Positions 9,859-21,479 of a stretch of 64,000 nucleotides of DNA are shown here, in pieces. The stretch spans positions 62,001 to 126,000 of the forward strand of contig CACHGA010000001.1 of assembly GCA_902579285.1 (NCBI GenBank), given 5' to 3'. The translations under genes were made by a program, and so were the position numbers. Every line of letters starts with the position of its first letter. Position 1 is the first letter of the stretch. The notes below the pieces were generated by a model. The model did not search any database, was not told the DNA's origin, and saw only the letters and a program-made list of their open reading frames with translations. This stretch comes from an uncultured Pelagibacteraceae bacterium. GTDB lineage: Bacteria; Pseudomonadota; Alphaproteobacteria; Pelagibacterales; Pelagibacteraceae.

Positions 9859-10774
9859 CTCCAATTTTTTGAATAATTTTTGATGACATTTCTGTTCCTT
9901 TTTTTAAACTCTCTTTAATTGTTAAATTATTAATGTAACCATGTAAAAAACCTGCTGCAAATAAATCTCCCGCACCTGTTAGATCCACAATTTTTAAATT
10001 CTTCTGAATTCCGAATTCTATAATCTCATCATTTTTTATTGCTATACTACCTTTTTCACCTCGCGTGATAACAACTAATTTTCCAAGACTTTTTCCAAAC
10101 GAAACAACTTCATCAAAAGTTTTTGCATCAATTAAAGATAAAATTTCTTGTTCGTTTGCAAAAGTAATATCTAGAGAATTTTTTACCAAATCTAAAAAAT
10201 TAAATTTGTGCCTATCGACACAGAATTTATCAGAAAGTGACATAGCAGTTTTTTTTGAGTTTTTTATAGCCTTTTCAAACGCTTTTTTTGGATGCCCCTC
10301 ATCCCAAAGATAACCTTCAAAAAACGTAATTTCACTTTTTCTTATTGCATCAATATCAATATCAGTCTCATTTATTTTTCCCGCAATTCCTAAAAAAGTA
10401 CACATAGTTCTTTCTGAATCTGGGGTTATTAAAATTAAACAGGTCCCAGTTGGAGTCTTCTCATTTTTTTTTGAATAAAAAAATTTTACTTTCTCCTTTT
10501 TTAATCCTTCTTCATATTTATTACCAAATTTGTCATTATTAACTTTTCCAATAAAACCAACATCATTTTTTAATTGTGAAAGTCCAACAATTGAATTAGC
10601 AACCGACCCGCCTGAAATAGTACCCTCAATTTTCAAATTAGTTGTAATAGTTTTAAATTCACTTTCGTTAACTAATTTCATAGTACTTTTTGTGAGTTTA
10701 TTTTTATTTAAAAAATTATCGTCGACTTTGCAGATTACATCCACTATAGCATTCCCGATTCCTAAAACTTTCAT
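9845..10774 (-). CDS. PfkB-family sugar/adenosine kinase
   Basis: GNAIVDV start, SGGSVANS, DLTGAGDLFAAGFLHG signature. Confidence 0.9.
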   Translation of the reverse strand: MKVLGIGNAIVDVICKVDDNFLNKNKLTKSTMKLVNESEFKTITTNLKIEGTISGGSVANSIVGLSQLKNDVGFIGKVNNDKFGNKYEEGLKKEKVKFFYSKKNEKTPTGTCLILITPDSERTMCTFLGIAGKINETDIDIDAIRKSEITFFEGYLWDEGHPKKAFEKAIKNSKKTAMSLSDKFCVDRHKFNFLDLVKNSLDITFANEQEILSLIDAKTFDEVVSFGKSLGKLVVITRGEKGSIAIKNDEIIEFGIQKNLKIVDLTGAGDLFAAGFLHGYINNLTIKESLKKGTEMSSKIIQKIGARLS

Positions 10775-10775
10775 A

Positions 10776-11429
10776 TTATGCCTTCTTTGTTTTTATGGGG
10801 TTTTTTCTACCAGGATAACAAGTGGTACAAATTTTACAAGTGACACCATAGCATTCTCTTGCTTTACAATATTTCCTACCGTAATAAATGATTTGAAGAT
10901 GAAGCTTAGTCCATGACTTTTCAGGAAAAAGCCTTTTAAGATCCTTTTCTGTTTGGATAACATTTTTTCCGTTTGTTAAGCCCCATCTTTGTGCTAATCG
11001 GTGAATATGGGTATCAACTGGGAAAGCAGGTATTCCAAATTTTTGGGACATGAGCACGCTAGCTGTTTTATGACCAACACCATGTAAATTTTCTAAATCT
11101 TTAAAATTTCTTGGAACCTTACCTCCATGTTTTTCTATCAGCTGTTTCGATAGTAAGTAAACACTTTTTGCTTTATTTCTAAAGAGTCCAATTTTTCTAA
11201 TTAATCTTTCAATTCTCTTTCTGCCCAACTTTACAAAATGTATTGGTTTGTAATATTTTTTATAAATACTCTTTGTTACGTTATTAACATTAAGATCTGT
11301 TGTTTGTGCAGACAATGCTACTGAAACTAACAGAGTAAAAGTATTTTTGTGTTTCAGAGGGATCGGTGTTTTAGGATAAATTTTATTTAAAATTTTTAAT
11401 ATTATTTTTGCTCTTTTTAATTGGCTCAT
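10776..11429 (-). CDS. nth: Endonuclease III
   Basis: LHGVGHKTASV HhH, VDTHIHRLAQRWG, C-terminal 4-Cys cluster (CKARECYGVTCKICTTC). Confidence 0.95.
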   Translation of the reverse strand: MSQLKRAKIILKILNKIYPKTPIPLKHKNTFTLLVSVALSAQTTDLNVNNVTKSIYKKYYKPIHFVKLGRKRIERLIRKIGLFRNKAKSVYLLSKQLIEKHGGKVPRNFKDLENLHGVGHKTASVLMSQKFGIPAFPVDTHIHRLAQRWGLTNGKNVIQTEKDLKRLFPEKSWTKLHLQIIYYGRKYCKARECYGVTCKICTTCYPGRKNPIKTKKA

Positions 11430-11439
11430 TGTTTTAAAT

Positions 11440-12216
11440 TTATTTGAAATTTAAAACATTTCTCATAGAGTATAAACCTGGTTTTTTATTAACCAACCAT
11501 TTTGCAGCAGCCAAAGCCCCCTCTGAGTATAAAGTTCGATCAAAGGCTTCATGGTTCAAAGTAATTATCTCTTTTCCACTTGAAAATTTTACCTCATGCT
11601 CACCAACGACTTTACCAATTCTGAGTGAATTAAAATTAGTTTTCTTGCTAAAAGGAAACGATTTTTTGTTAAAATATTTCCTTCCCATAATTTTACTTAG
11701 GTCTACTTTTTTACCCGCTGCTATACCTTTACCAAGCATTAGAGCTGTACCTGAAGGATGATCTTTTTTATGTTTGTGATGTACCTCGAAAACTTTGTTT
11801 AAAAAACTATTTCCAAGTGATCTTGAAGCAATTTCTGTCAAATAAACTAACAAATTCACTCCCAAGCTCATATTTCCTGCTTTCAAAATAGGTATTTTTC
11901 TTGAATATTTTTTTATTAATTTTTCCTCTTTATTTGAAAAACCTGTCGTTCCGATAACTACTTTTTTTTTTAACAATGATGCAATTTTTAAAATTGTCAA
12001 AGTACATTTAGGTACTGAAAAATCTATGATAACTTGTGCATCTTTAAAGGCATTTTTTGAATTTATTTGAAGTTTCAAACCTGAAACTTTTTTATTTAAA
12101 ACCTTACTTTCAGTTATTGATGTAATTTTGAATTTTTTATCTTTTTTAGATGAATTTATAATTTTTTGGCCCATTTTACCAAGACCACCAGTGATAGCTA
12201 TATTAATTTTTTTCAT
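11440..12216 (-). CDS. dapB: 4-hydroxy-tetrahydrodipicolinate reductase
   Basis: GGLGKMGQ, GTTGF, EVHHKHKKDHPSGTAL motif. Confidence 0.96.
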   Translation of the reverse strand: MKKINIAITGGLGKMGQKIINSSKKDKKFKITSITESKVLNKKVSGLKLQINSKNAFKDAQVIIDFSVPKCTLTILKIASLLKKKVVIGTTGFSNKEEKLIKKYSRKIPILKAGNMSLGVNLLVYLTEIASRSLGNSFLNKVFEVHHKHKKDHPSGTALMLGKGIAAGKKVDLSKIMGRKYFNKKSFPFSKKTNFNSLRIGKVVGEHEVKFSSGKEIITLNHEAFDRTLYSEGALAAAKWLVNKKPGLYSMRNVLNFK

Positions 12217-13350
12217 TTAACTTCTCCAAAATTTTTTAGCTTTTTCAAAAAAACTTTTAATTAATGGATTAGATTTAGTATCCTCTAAAGTTTTAAATTC
12301 AACAAGTAATTCTTTTTGTTTTTTTGTTAAAGATGTTGGTACTTCCGTAATTATTCTAATGTAAAGATCGCCAGTTATATTTCTCCTTAATATCGGCATT
12401 CCTTTCCCTTTCAGTCTGAGTTGTTTGCCGCTTTGAGTTCCTGATGGAATTTTAATTCTTGTCTTACCACCATCAATTGATGGCACCTCAACAGTTGCTC
12501 CCAAGGCTGCATCAGCAATCGATATTGGGAGTTCATAATAAAGATTTTCTTCTGATCTTTTAAAAATACTATGAGGCTCAACTGATATAAACAAGTACAA
12601 ATCACCATTTGAACCACCTTTGGTACCTGCCTCACCCTTTCCGGCAAGTCTTATTCTTGTACCGTCATCTACTCCTTTTGGAATTTTGACAGCAACGGTT
12701 TCATTTGATTGAGTTTTACCCACGCCTGTGCAACTCGAACAGGGATTGGATATTTTTTCACCCTCGCCGCTACATTCAGGACAGGTTTGTTGAATCGTAA
12801 AAAATCCTTGACTAGATCTTACTTTACCTTGTCCATTGCAATAGTTACATGAGGTCGGCTTAGATCCAGGTTTAGCACCACTACCCGAACATGTTTTACA
12901 TTTCTTGTAAGTTGTATAACTTATATTCTTTTCTGTACCTATAAACGCATCATTAAGCTCAATGGAAATATCATATCTTAAATCACTACCTCTATTGTTG
13001 GTTCTGCCTCTTCTAGATCTTCCACCACCGAAACCAAAATCTCCAAAGTCACCAAAAACATCCTCAAAAATATCAGAAAATGATGAAGAAAAATCAAAAT
13101 TACCAAATCCTCCTTGACCACCGCCTTGGAAAGCTGCGTGACCAAATTGATCATAATTTGATTTTCTTTTATCGTCAGACAAGACATGGTAAGCCTCACT
13201 AGCTTCTTTAAATTTTTCTTCAGCAGCTTTGTCACCTTTGTTTTTGTCGGGATGAAATTTGAGGGCTAATTTTCTATATGCTTTTTTGATTTCTTCTTTA
13301 TTTGCAGATTTATTAACACCCAAGACTTCGTAATAATCTCTTTTTGACAT
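12217..13350 (-). CDS. dnaJ: Chaperone DnaJ
   Basis: J-domain with HPDKN, G/F region, CXXCXGXG zinc repeats. Confidence 0.98.
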   Translation of the reverse strand: MSKRDYYEVLGVNKSANKEEIKKAYRKLALKFHPDKNKGDKAAEEKFKEASEAYHVLSDDKRKSNYDQFGHAAFQGGGQGGFGNFDFSSSFSDIFEDVFGDFGDFGFGGGRSRRGRTNNRGSDLRYDISIELNDAFIGTEKNISYTTYKKCKTCSGSGAKPGSKPTSCNYCNGQGKVRSSQGFFTIQQTCPECSGEGEKISNPCSSCTGVGKTQSNETVAVKIPKGVDDGTRIRLAGKGEAGTKGGSNGDLYLFISVEPHSIFKRSEENLYYELPISIADAALGATVEVPSIDGGKTRIKIPSGTQSGKQLRLKGKGMPILRRNITGDLYIRIITEVPTSLTKKQKELLVEFKTLEDTKSNPLIKSFFEKAKKFWRS

Positions 13351-13378
13351 AAGAAGCTTTGCTCCTACTTATTTAGTC

Positions 13379-15304
13379 TTAGGCTCTTTTTTCTTTATCT
13401 TCTTTTGGATCTACAACTTCAGCATCAACAACATTTTCTTTTTCCTTATCGCCATTGTCTTTATTATCCTGGTTTTTACCTGATTTCTCATTTGATTTTT
13501 GCTGACTTTTATAAACTGCTTCTCCCAGTTTCATTGAAGCTTGTATCAAAGACTGAGTTTTTTTCTTTACTTCCTCAGTATCGGTGCCCTTTAGCGAATT
13601 TCTTAAATCTGAGACTGCTGTTTCTATCGCTTTCTTTTCAGCCTCACTAATTTTAGACCCATGATCTTTAAGGTTTTTCTCTGTAGAATGTATCATTGTG
13701 TCTGCTTGATTTCTTGCGTCAACAGACTCCCTCTTTTTCTTATCAGATGCTTTATTTGCTTCTGCATCTTTTACCATATTTTTTATTTCTTCATCTGATA
13801 GTCCGCCAGACGCTTGAATTTGTATTTTTTGCTCTTTACCTGTGCCTTTGTCTTTTGCAGAAACATTTACAATACCGTTTGCATCTATGTCAAAAGTTAC
13901 CTCTATTTGCGGAACACCTCTTGGTGCAGGCGCGATACCAACAAGTTCGAAATTACCTAAAACCTTGTTGTCTGCTGCCATTTCTCTTTCTCCTTGGAGT
14001 ACTCTTATGGAGACCGCTGGTTGATTGTCTTCAGCAGTTGAAAAAGTCTGGCTTTTTTTTGTTGGTATAGTTGTATTTTTGTCGATTAACTTTGTAGAGA
14101 CGCCCCCTAGAGTTTCAATGCCAAGTGATAATGGAGTTACATCTAGCAACAAAACATCTTTAACATCCCCTTGTAAAACTCCCGCTTGAATAGCAGCTCC
14201 CATCGCAACTACTTCATCAGGATTGACGCTTTTATTTGGATCTTTACCAAAAAAATTTTTCACAGTTTCAACTATTTTTGGCATTCTTGTCATACCCCCA
14301 ACAAGAACAACTTCATTTATTTCTGCTGCTGAAAAACCTGAATCCTTAAGGGCTGTTTTGCACGGTTCTAAAGTCCTTTCAACCAAGTTTTCAACTAAAG
14401 CTTCTAGTTTAGCTCTAGTAAATTTTAAATTAATGTGTTTTGGCCCTGTTTTATCTGCTGTAATAAATGGAAGATTAATTTCTGTTTGTGTTGCAGAAGA
14501 CAATTCAATTTTTGCCTTTTCAGCCGCTTCTTTTAATCTTTGCAGGGCGAGTTTGTCTGATTTTAAATCAATCCCGTTATCTTTTTTAAATTCTGAAACT
14601 AAATAATCAACAACGGCATCATCAAAATCCTCACCACCTAAGAAAGTGTCCCCGTTTGTAGATTTGACTTCAAATACTCCATCGCCTATTTCTAATATTG
14701 AAACATCAAAGGTACCGCCGCCTAGGTCATATACAGCAATCTTTTTTCCACCTTTTTTATCTAAACCATATGCTAATGATGCTGCAGTTGGTTCATTTAT
14801 AATTCTTAAAACTTCAAGACCAGCAATTTTCCCAGCATCCTTTGTAGCTTGTCTTTGAGCATCATTGAAATATGCAGGAACAGTTATTACCGCCTGTGTT
14901 ACCGGCTGTCCCAAATATTTTTCAGCTGTTTCTTTCATTTTTTGAAGAATAAAAGCAGATATTTGAGATGGAGAATATTTCTTACCTTTAGCTTCTAACC
15001 AAGCATCATTATTGTCTGATTTAACAATTTTAAAAGGAACTTTTGCCACATCCTTTTTTACAGATTGATCATCAAAAGTTCTTCCTATTAATCTTTTAGC
15101 TGCAAAAATCGTATCACTTGGATTTGTGACCGCTTGTCTTTTTGCGGGTTGACCAACTAGTTTTTCATCTTTTTCAAGAAAGGCAACTACAGAAGGAGTT
15201 GTTCTTTGGCCCTCGGCATTCTCAATTACCTTTGCCTGTTTTCCATCCATTATTGCGACACAAGAATTGGTTGTTCCTAAGTCTATTCCGATTACTCTAC
15301 TCAT
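13379..15304 (-). CDS. dnaK: Chaperone DnaK (Hsp70)
   Basis: [33 protein letters not shown]; full length. Confidence 0.99.
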   Translation of the reverse strand: MSRVIGIDLGTTNSCVAIMDGKQAKVIENAEGQRTTPSVVAFLEKDEKLVGQPAKRQAVTNPSDTIFAAKRLIGRTFDDQSVKKDVAKVPFKIVKSDNNDAWLEAKGKKYSPSQISAFILQKMKETAEKYLGQPVTQAVITVPAYFNDAQRQATKDAGKIAGLEVLRIINEPTAASLAYGLDKKGGKKIAVYDLGGGTFDVSILEIGDGVFEVKSTNGDTFLGGEDFDDAVVDYLVSEFKKDNGIDLKSDKLALQRLKEAAEKAKIELSSATQTEINLPFITADKTGPKHINLKFTRAKLEALVENLVERTLEPCKTALKDSGFSAAEINEVVLVGGMTRMPKIVETVKNFFGKDPNKSVNPDEVVAMGAAIQAGVLQGDVKDVLLLDVTPLSLGIETLGGVSTKLIDKNTTIPTKKSQTFSTAEDNQPAVSIRVLQGEREMAADNKVLGNFELVGIAPAPRGVPQIEVTFDIDANGIVNVSAKDKGTGKEQKIQIQASGGLSDEEIKNMVKDAEANKASDKKKRESVDARNQADTMIHSTEKNLKDHGSKISEAEKKAIETAVSDLRNSLKGTDTEEVKKKTQSLIQASMKLGEAVYKSQQKSNEKSGKNQDNKDNGDKEKENVVDAEVVDPKEDKEKRA

Positions 15305-15348
15305 AATACTTCATATATGGTGTTTGTTTTGTCTTATACAAGGTTGGT

Positions 15349-15921
15349 TTAAGATTTTTTTTCACTTTTTTCCTCATTTTTCCGATCTTTTTGGTGAATT
15401 TTTTTTGAAACAGCTACTAAAGAGGGTCTAAGTAATCTCTCCCCATACATGTAGCCAGCTTGAATTTCTTGGATTATATGCCCAGGTTCGACTTTAGGAT
15501 TTTCAATTTCAGTCATTGCTTGGTGAAAATTGGGGTCAAATTTTTTATTATTAGTATCAATTTTTTCAATTTTATTTTTTTTGAAAATAGAAAGCATATC
15601 TTTCTCAATAATTTCAATATTTTTTAAAAATTTATCTAAATCTTTATTATTTTTTAAAGTCTCATCGTCTTTAATGGAACTATGCGCCCTTCTTAGATTA
15701 TCTAATATTGCCAAACTTTCTCTTGCGAAATTAAAACTTCCAAAGTCAATAGCCTCTTTTATCTCTTTCTCAAATCTATTTCTCTGGTTTTCTATTTCAG
15801 CTAATGATCTTAACAATTTATCTTCTGAATTTTTTAATTGTTCCTCAACGGACAATTTTTCCTCTTCTTTAGATGGGCTCTTTTTTTTATCCATCTTACT
15901 TTCATCATTTAAATCATTCAT
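15349..15921 (-). CDS. grpE: Nucleotide exchange factor GrpE
   Basis: C-terminal FDPNFHQAMTEIEN...GYMYGERLLRPSLVAVSK. Confidence 0.95.
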   Translation of the reverse strand: MNDLNDESKMDKKKSPSKEEEKLSVEEQLKNSEDKLLRSLAEIENQRNRFEKEIKEAIDFGSFNFARESLAILDNLRRAHSSIKDDETLKNNKDLDKFLKNIEIIEKDMLSIFKKNKIEKIDTNNKKFDPNFHQAMTEIENPKVEPGHIIQEIQAGYMYGERLLRPSLVAVSKKIHQKDRKNEEKSEKKS

Positions 15922-15960
15922 ATTTGCTATATAGTTACAAATTATTTAATTTCTAGATAT

Positions 15961-16554
15961 ATGTATAAAATTAATAAAATACTAATAGGAACTCATAATA
16001 AGGGCAAATATAAAGAGATTTCAGACTTATTGCCAAGGAATGTAGTGAAAATTTCACCTCTAAGTCTTGGAATTGAAAGCCCGGAGGAAACTGGAAAAAC
16101 ATTTTCTGAAAATTCTTTGCTTAAAGCTAAATTTTTCTATGAAAAATCTAATATAGTAACATTATCAGATGACTCTGGGTTAGAAGTTGAGTGTCTTAAT
16201 AACGAACCAGGAATTTATTCTTCAAGGTGGGCTGATGAGTTTGGCGGATTTGATAATGCTATGACTGAAATTTTAAAAAGAGTTAAAAAAATCAACAAAG
16301 GAACCAAGGCAAGTTTTACCAGCAGTCTGACCATTTACCTTGATAATAAAAAAATTATAACCGAAATTGGAAAAATAAATGGAAAAATATCTAAAAAAAA
16401 AGGTTTAAATGGTTTTGGATATGATCCAATATTTATCCCGAATGGTCACACAAAAACTTTTGCCGAAATGGAATATAAAGATAAACTATTAATTGATCAT
16501 AGGTATATTGCATATAAAAAATTAGAAAAGAAAATCAAAAATTATATTCAGTAA
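15961..16554 (+). CDS. rdgB: RdgB/HAM1 XTP/dITP pyrophosphatase
   Basis: GTHNKGKYKEI, SDDSGLEV, GFGYDPIF motifs. Confidence 0.95.
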   Translation: MYKINKILIGTHNKGKYKEISDLLPRNVVKISPLSLGIESPEETGKTFSENSLLKAKFFYEKSNIVTLSDDSGLEVECLNNEPGIYSSRWADEFGGFDNAMTEILKRVKKINKGTKASFTSSLTIYLDNKKIITEIGKINGKISKKKGLNGFGYDPIFIPNGHTKTFAEMEYKDKLLIDHRYIAYKKLEKKIKNYIQ

Positions 16555-17698
16555 AATTTCCATCATAAATTTTATAAATTCTTAATTTTTGTATAACCTT
16601 ATTTTCCGAAATATTAAATTTACCAACTTTTCCTTTAATATCCTTTTTAAAATTAAAATTATTTATTGATTTTATTTCACCAGATCTTTTCCAAGCATAA
16701 TAAATTAATCCAATCGCATCATAACTCAAGATAGATATTTCTGTAGGTCTATAGTTATAAATTTTATAAAAATTATCATTAAAAATTTTGAAATTTTTAT
16801 AATTTACCGATGGAAAGTAAAAATTTTTGATTGATGTTTCCTCGAGTAAACTTTGGTCAAACCACTGATTGCCAGTTATTATAAGTATCTCCTCATCCGA
16901 AACATCCGTATAAGCAAGAGAAGTAAGAACACTTTTTAAACTATCACCAAAATCCAAAATAATTATAGAGTCAAAATTTACTTTACCCAGGGTATATTTC
17001 TGCTTTAACTTGCTTAATTCTTTAAGATCTTTTGGATCATCAGATTCCTCCAATTTTTTAATTCTTGAATCTAAATTTATTTTTCTTTGTTTATAATTTG
17101 TGAGCTTTTCAATTTGTTTTGTCAATTTTTCTGGATCTTGATCGTACTTATATATTTTTGTATTAGAAAAATTCATCAATGAAATATTTTTTTCTATATG
17201 TTTTGTGTAGTCATTTTTTGGAAATAATATTACTGTTTTTTTTCTTTTTTTTTGTTTTATAAAGCTTTTTATTGACAATAATTGAGACTCAAGATTTATT
17301 CCTAGCATTAATACATTTTTATTTATACTTGAGCTCATATTAGACAATGACAAAAAAATTAAGTTTTGACATCCAAAAAGTTTATTTGTCAATTTTGATT
17401 CTACAGGTCCAATAATTATTTTTATTCCATTATCCTGAAATTTTTCACACGCCTTGACCATCTTTTCATTTTTGGATCCCGAGTCTTCCGGAAATATTTT
17501 TATTTTTGGGTTTCCTAAATCGTGTAATGCAATGTTTATAGAGTATAAGATCTCCTCCCCCAATTCTTTAAGCTCACCGGAAAACGGTGCTAAAACCCCA
17601 ATTTTTAATAAATCTTGATTTTTATCCTCAGCTGAAAAAACATAAGTATTAAAACTTAACAGTAGATAATATAAAATTAACAAAATAAATTTTTTCAT
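16535..17698 (-). CDS. Penicillin-binding protein activator (LpoA/periplasmic binding-protein-like)
   Basis: Signal MKKFILLILYYLLLSFNTYVFSAED; KIGVLAPFSGELKELGEEI. Internal Met gives start 17698 rather than 17803. Confidence 0.65.
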   Translation of the reverse strand: MKKFILLILYYLLLSFNTYVFSAEDKNQDLLKIGVLAPFSGELKELGEEILYSINIALHDLGNPKIKIFPEDSGSKNEKMVKACEKFQDNGIKIIIGPVESKLTNKLFGCQNLIFLSLSNMSSSINKNVLMLGINLESQLLSIKSFIKQKKRKKTVILFPKNDYTKHIEKNISLMNFSNTKIYKYDQDPEKLTKQIEKLTNYKQRKINLDSRIKKLEESDDPKDLKELSKLKQKYTLGKVNFDSIIILDFGDSLKSVLTSLAYTDVSDEEILIITGNQWFDQSLLEETSIKNFYFPSVNYKNFKIFNDNFYKIYNYRPTEISILSYDAIGLIYYAWKRSGEIKSINNFNFKKDIKGKVGKFNISENKVIQKLRIYKIYDGNFTEYNF

Positions 17699-17702
17699 AA
17701 AT

Positions 17703-18542
17703 ATGAATAATTTTTTACCAGGTTTATACATTGTTTCAACTCCAATAGGCAATTTAGAGGATATTACATTAAGAGCATTAAATGTACTTAGAAATTCTGA
17801 CAAAATTTTGTGTGAAGATACAAGAAGATCAATAAAATTATTAAATCATTACAAAATTAAAAATAAGCTCATCTCGTATCATAAATTTAATGAGAAGAAA
17901 TCATTGCCATTCGTTGTAAACTCTATTTTAAAAGGAGAAAAAATTGCACTCATTTCTGATGCCGGCACACCTATTTTATCTGATCCGGGCTTATTTCTTT
18001 TAAGAGAATGTATTAAAAAAAATATTAAAATTTATCCAATACCCGGTGTATCAGCCGTAACTACTGCAATAAGTGTATCTGGTTTCGAAGATAAGTACTT
18101 TTTCTATGGTTTTTTGTCCAAAAAAGAAAAAGAAATCGAAAGGACTTTAAATACTTTAAAAGACTATAATTTTAGTATTGTTTTTTTTATACCAGCAATA
18201 AAAATAAATTTTTATATTAAATTGTTTAAAAAATATTTTTTGAATAGAGAATTACTTGTTGCAAAAGAAATGACAAAAATACACGAGAATTTTTATAGAA
18301 AAGACCTTGGAAGCTTTGATGGTTTCAAAAGTAAAATGAAAGGTGAATTAACAGTCGTAATATCAGAAATTAAAAAAAAATATGCTTTTAAAGACAATAA
18401 AATTGATAAAAAAACTCTTAAATTGGAAATAGCCAAATATTTAAAAAGATATTCTTTGCGGGATGTAGTAAAATTAGTTTCTGAAAAAAATAAAATACCA
18501 AGAAAAGAAATATATGATTTATGTCTAAAAATAAAAAATTAG
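17703..18542 (+). CDS. rsmI: 16S rRNA 2'-O-ribose methyltransferase RsmI
   Basis: GLYIVSTPIGNLEDITLRAL, CEDTRRS, ISDAGTPILSDPG. Confidence 0.97.
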   Translation: MNNFLPGLYIVSTPIGNLEDITLRALNVLRNSDKILCEDTRRSIKLLNHYKIKNKLISYHKFNEKKSLPFVVNSILKGEKIALISDAGTPILSDPGLFLLRECIKKNIKIYPIPGVSAVTTAISVSGFEDKYFFYGFLSKKEKEIERTLNTLKDYNFSIVFFIPAIKINFYIKLFKKYFLNRELLVAKEMTKIHENFYRKDLGSFDGFKSKMKGELTVVISEIKKKYAFKDNKIDKKTLKLEIAKYLKRYSLRDVVKLVSEKNKIPRKEIYDLCLKIKN

Positions 18543-19132
18543 CATCACTATTTTCAAATTTAATTTTAATTTTTTTTCTTTTAAACTCCTGTGTTGGGAG
18601 CTCATCCGTTGGTGTATTTGGTTCTGGTGTTAGTATTGCTTTTGATCCAAGGACAGTTGGTATGCAAATAGATGACTCAATTATGCAAAAAAATTTAATG
18701 GGAAGACTTACATTAACTGAAAAAAAATATTTACTTTCAATAGGCGTTAAAGTTTTGGATGGAAATATATTTTTATCTGGGAAAGTCGATGAACCTGAGG
18801 AAAAACTTAAAATTACTAAATTAGCTTGGGAAACAAAAGGAGCTAGGTCAGTAGAAAGCGCAATAAGTATAAAAGGTCAAACAAATTTTAAAGGCACAGC
18901 CAAAGATATTTTAATAACATCGCAGCTAAGAACTGCACTAATTTTTAATAAATCTATTAAAGCTACCAACTATAATATTGATACTATTAATGGAAAAACT
19001 TACATTTTCGGAATTTCAATGACTAGAGATGAAAAAAAGGCAGTAATCAATGAAACTAAAAACATTTACGGCTTAAAGGAAGCGGTAGCAAGTATTATTT
19101 TAGTTGAAGATTTAAGTAGAAATAAAAACTAA
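18521..19132 (+). CDS. BON-domain lipoprotein
   Basis: Lipobox LNSCVGSS; two BON-like repeats (VLDGNIFLSGKV; INGKTYIFGIS). Confidence 0.8.
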   Translation: MSKNKKLASLFSNLILIFFLLNSCVGSSSVGVFGSGVSIAFDPRTVGMQIDDSIMQKNLMGRLTLTEKKYLLSIGVKVLDGNIFLSGKVDEPEEKLKITKLAWETKGARSVESAISIKGQTNFKGTAKDILITSQLRTALIFNKSIKATNYNIDTINGKTYIFGISMTRDEKKAVINETKNIYGLKEAVASIILVEDLSRNKN

Positions 19133-21423
19133 TTCTTTTTTTTGTTCTTATAATCTATAACTTCAGATGAGAAGGCAGCAACAGACGCCAAGTTTAAAAT
19201 GTCATTCGGTGAAGATCTTAATGGCGCGATTTCAATAGGTAAACCCAAACCAATTAAAAGTGGACCAATAGTTTTAGCACCACCAATTGTTCTCATAAGT
19301 TTAGTTGATATAGCAGCACTATGAAGAGCAGGCATTATTAGAATGTTTGCATTACCAACTATTTTAGAGAATGGATAAGTCTCTTTATATTTTGGATTTA
19401 AAGCAACATCAGGCTGCATTTCTCCGTCAAAATCAAAATCAACTTTTCTATTTTTTAAAATTTCAATGGCTTCTCTAACATGTTTTGTGTTTCTAGATGT
19501 AGGTTTGCCAAATGTCGAATGAGATAAAAATGCCACTTTTGGATCAAAACCAAATAATCTTGCAACCCTGACACTTGACATAGCAATTTTAATTAAATTA
19601 TCTGCTGAGGGAAAGTCATTTACTTGAGTATCAGCAACGAAAACCGTTTTTTTAGGAGTTATCAGCAGGTTAAGACCAAATAATATTTCCCCAGTCCTTG
19701 CATCTACAACCTTTCTAAGACTTTCAATAGATGCAGCATAGTGCCTTATATTTCCTGTTACCATTGCATCTGCATCCCCGCAATCAACCATTGAAGATCC
19801 CCAAATAATTCTGTCATTTCTTATTAGCCTATCAACATCTCTTTCTAGAAGACCCTTTCTTTGTAATTTTGCATATAATTTTTTTGTATATTTCTCTCTC
19901 TTTTCTTTATCAGTTGAATTCACGATTTTAATTTTATAGTTTTCGTCTAGACCTATCTCTTTCAGCTGCTCTTGAACTCTTTTCTCATTTCCAATGACAA
20001 TCGGCGTTCCTAATCGACTATTTTTATAAGCAACTGCTGCTTTTAGCATATTCTGGTCTTCTCCCTCAGCAAAGACAACAGTTTTTGGTCTCTTTTTTAC
20101 CTGAGCATTAATACCTTGCATTATGCTCATGGATGGATCAAGTCTATTCGTTAATTGATCTTTGTAAGTTTCAATATCCGGAATTTTTTTTCTTGCTACA
20201 CCACTTTTTATTGCTGCTTGAGCAACTGCTGCTGGTATTCTGCTTATTAATCTAGGATCGAAAGTAGATGGAATAATATATTCTTTTCCATAATGAGGTC
20301 TTTCACCACCGTAAGCATTAACCACTTCATCTGGAACCTCCTCTCTTGCAAGTGCGGCTATCGCTTTAGCCGCTGCTATTTTCATCTCTTCATTTATTTC
20401 TTTTGCTCTCACATCGAGAGCACCTCTAAATATATAAGGGAAACCAATTAAATTATTAACTTGATTTGGATAATCTGATCTACCAGTAGCAACTATTGCG
20501 TCCGATCTAACTTCATCTACTAATTCAGGTTTTATTTCAGGATCAGGATTTGCACATGCGAATATAATAGGATTTTTGGCCATAGACTTTACCATATCTT
20601 TGTCTAAAACATTTTTGGCGGATAAACCTAAAAAAATGTCTGCACCCCTCATTGCGTCTTTAAGTGTTCTTAATTTTGTTTCAACTGCATATGCAGATTT
20701 AAATTCATCAACATTATCTCTCCCTTTGTAAATAACTCCTTTTCTATCAAGCATAATTATATTTTTGGTTTTTATACCAATACTTTTGAAAAGGTTTGCA
20801 CACGCTAATGCAGATGCACCCGCTCCATTAATGACAATTCTAACATCACCTGGCTTTTTATTAGATAAATCTAATGCATTTATTAATGCAGCAGAAGTAA
20901 TTATAGCTGTCCCATGTTGATCATCGTGAAAAATTGGAATATCTAAACTCTCTCTTAACTGTCTTTCAATTATAAAACAATCGGGTGCAGCTATATCTTC
21001 CAGATTAATACCACCAAAACTATTTCCAATATTTTTAATACAATTAATTATTTCATCAGAATTCTTATTGTCTATTTCAATATCTATTGCATCAATATCG
21101 GCAAACCTTTTAAAAAGCACAGCCTTTCCTTCCATAACTGGCTTTGATGCTAGTGCACCCAAATTCCCAAGTCCAAGAATAGCTGAGCCATTACTTATCA
21201 CTGCTACCAGGTTTCCTTTGCTAGTATATTCGTAAGCAGCGTCAGGATTTTTGGAAATTTCCAAAACTGGAACTGCTACCCCAGGAGAATATGCAAGAGA
21301 GAGGTCTCTTTTTGTTGTTAAAGATTTTGAGGAAATTATCTCAATTTTGCCAGACTTTCCTTTATTATGAAATTCAAGTGCTTCTTTATCTGTATAATGG
21401 TCGATTTTTGATTTTTTTGTCAT
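19129..21423 (-). CDS. maeB: NADP-dependent malic enzyme with C-terminal phosphotransacetylase-like domain
   Basis: LAYSPGVAVPVLEI, FHDDQHGTAI, INGAGASALA; 764 aa fused architecture. Confidence 0.95.
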   Translation of the reverse strand: MTKKSKIDHYTDKEALEFHNKGKSGKIEIISSKSLTTKRDLSLAYSPGVAVPVLEISKNPDAAYEYTSKGNLVAVISNGSAILGLGNLGALASKPVMEGKAVLFKRFADIDAIDIEIDNKNSDEIINCIKNIGNSFGGINLEDIAAPDCFIIERQLRESLDIPIFHDDQHGTAIITSAALINALDLSNKKPGDVRIVINGAGASALACANLFKSIGIKTKNIIMLDRKGVIYKGRDNVDEFKSAYAVETKLRTLKDAMRGADIFLGLSAKNVLDKDMVKSMAKNPIIFACANPDPEIKPELVDEVRSDAIVATGRSDYPNQVNNLIGFPYIFRGALDVRAKEINEEMKIAAAKAIAALAREEVPDEVVNAYGGERPHYGKEYIIPSTFDPRLISRIPAAVAQAAIKSGVARKKIPDIETYKDQLTNRLDPSMSIMQGINAQVKKRPKTVVFAEGEDQNMLKAAVAYKNSRLGTPIVIGNEKRVQEQLKEIGLDENYKIKIVNSTDKEKREKYTKKLYAKLQRKGLLERDVDRLIRNDRIIWGSSMVDCGDADAMVTGNIRHYAASIESLRKVVDARTGEILFGLNLLITPKKTVFVADTQVNDFPSADNLIKIAMSSVRVARLFGFDPKVAFLSHSTFGKPTSRNTKHVREAIEILKNRKVDFDFDGEMQPDVALNPKYKETYPFSKIVGNANILIMPALHSAAISTKLMRTIGGAKTIGPLLIGLGLPIEIAPLRSSPNDILNLASVAAFSSEVIDYKNKKKN

Positions 21424-21479
21424 TAAAATTTAATTATGTAATATAAATGATATTAAATCACTAATAATTTGTCTTAAAT

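Noticed and set aside
13405-14858. Several antisense ORFs across dnaK (13405, 13696, 13842, 14223, 14646)
   Set aside because: They lie opposite a highly conserved dnaK frame and encode low-complexity Leu/Phe/Ser-rich sequence; shadow ORFs.
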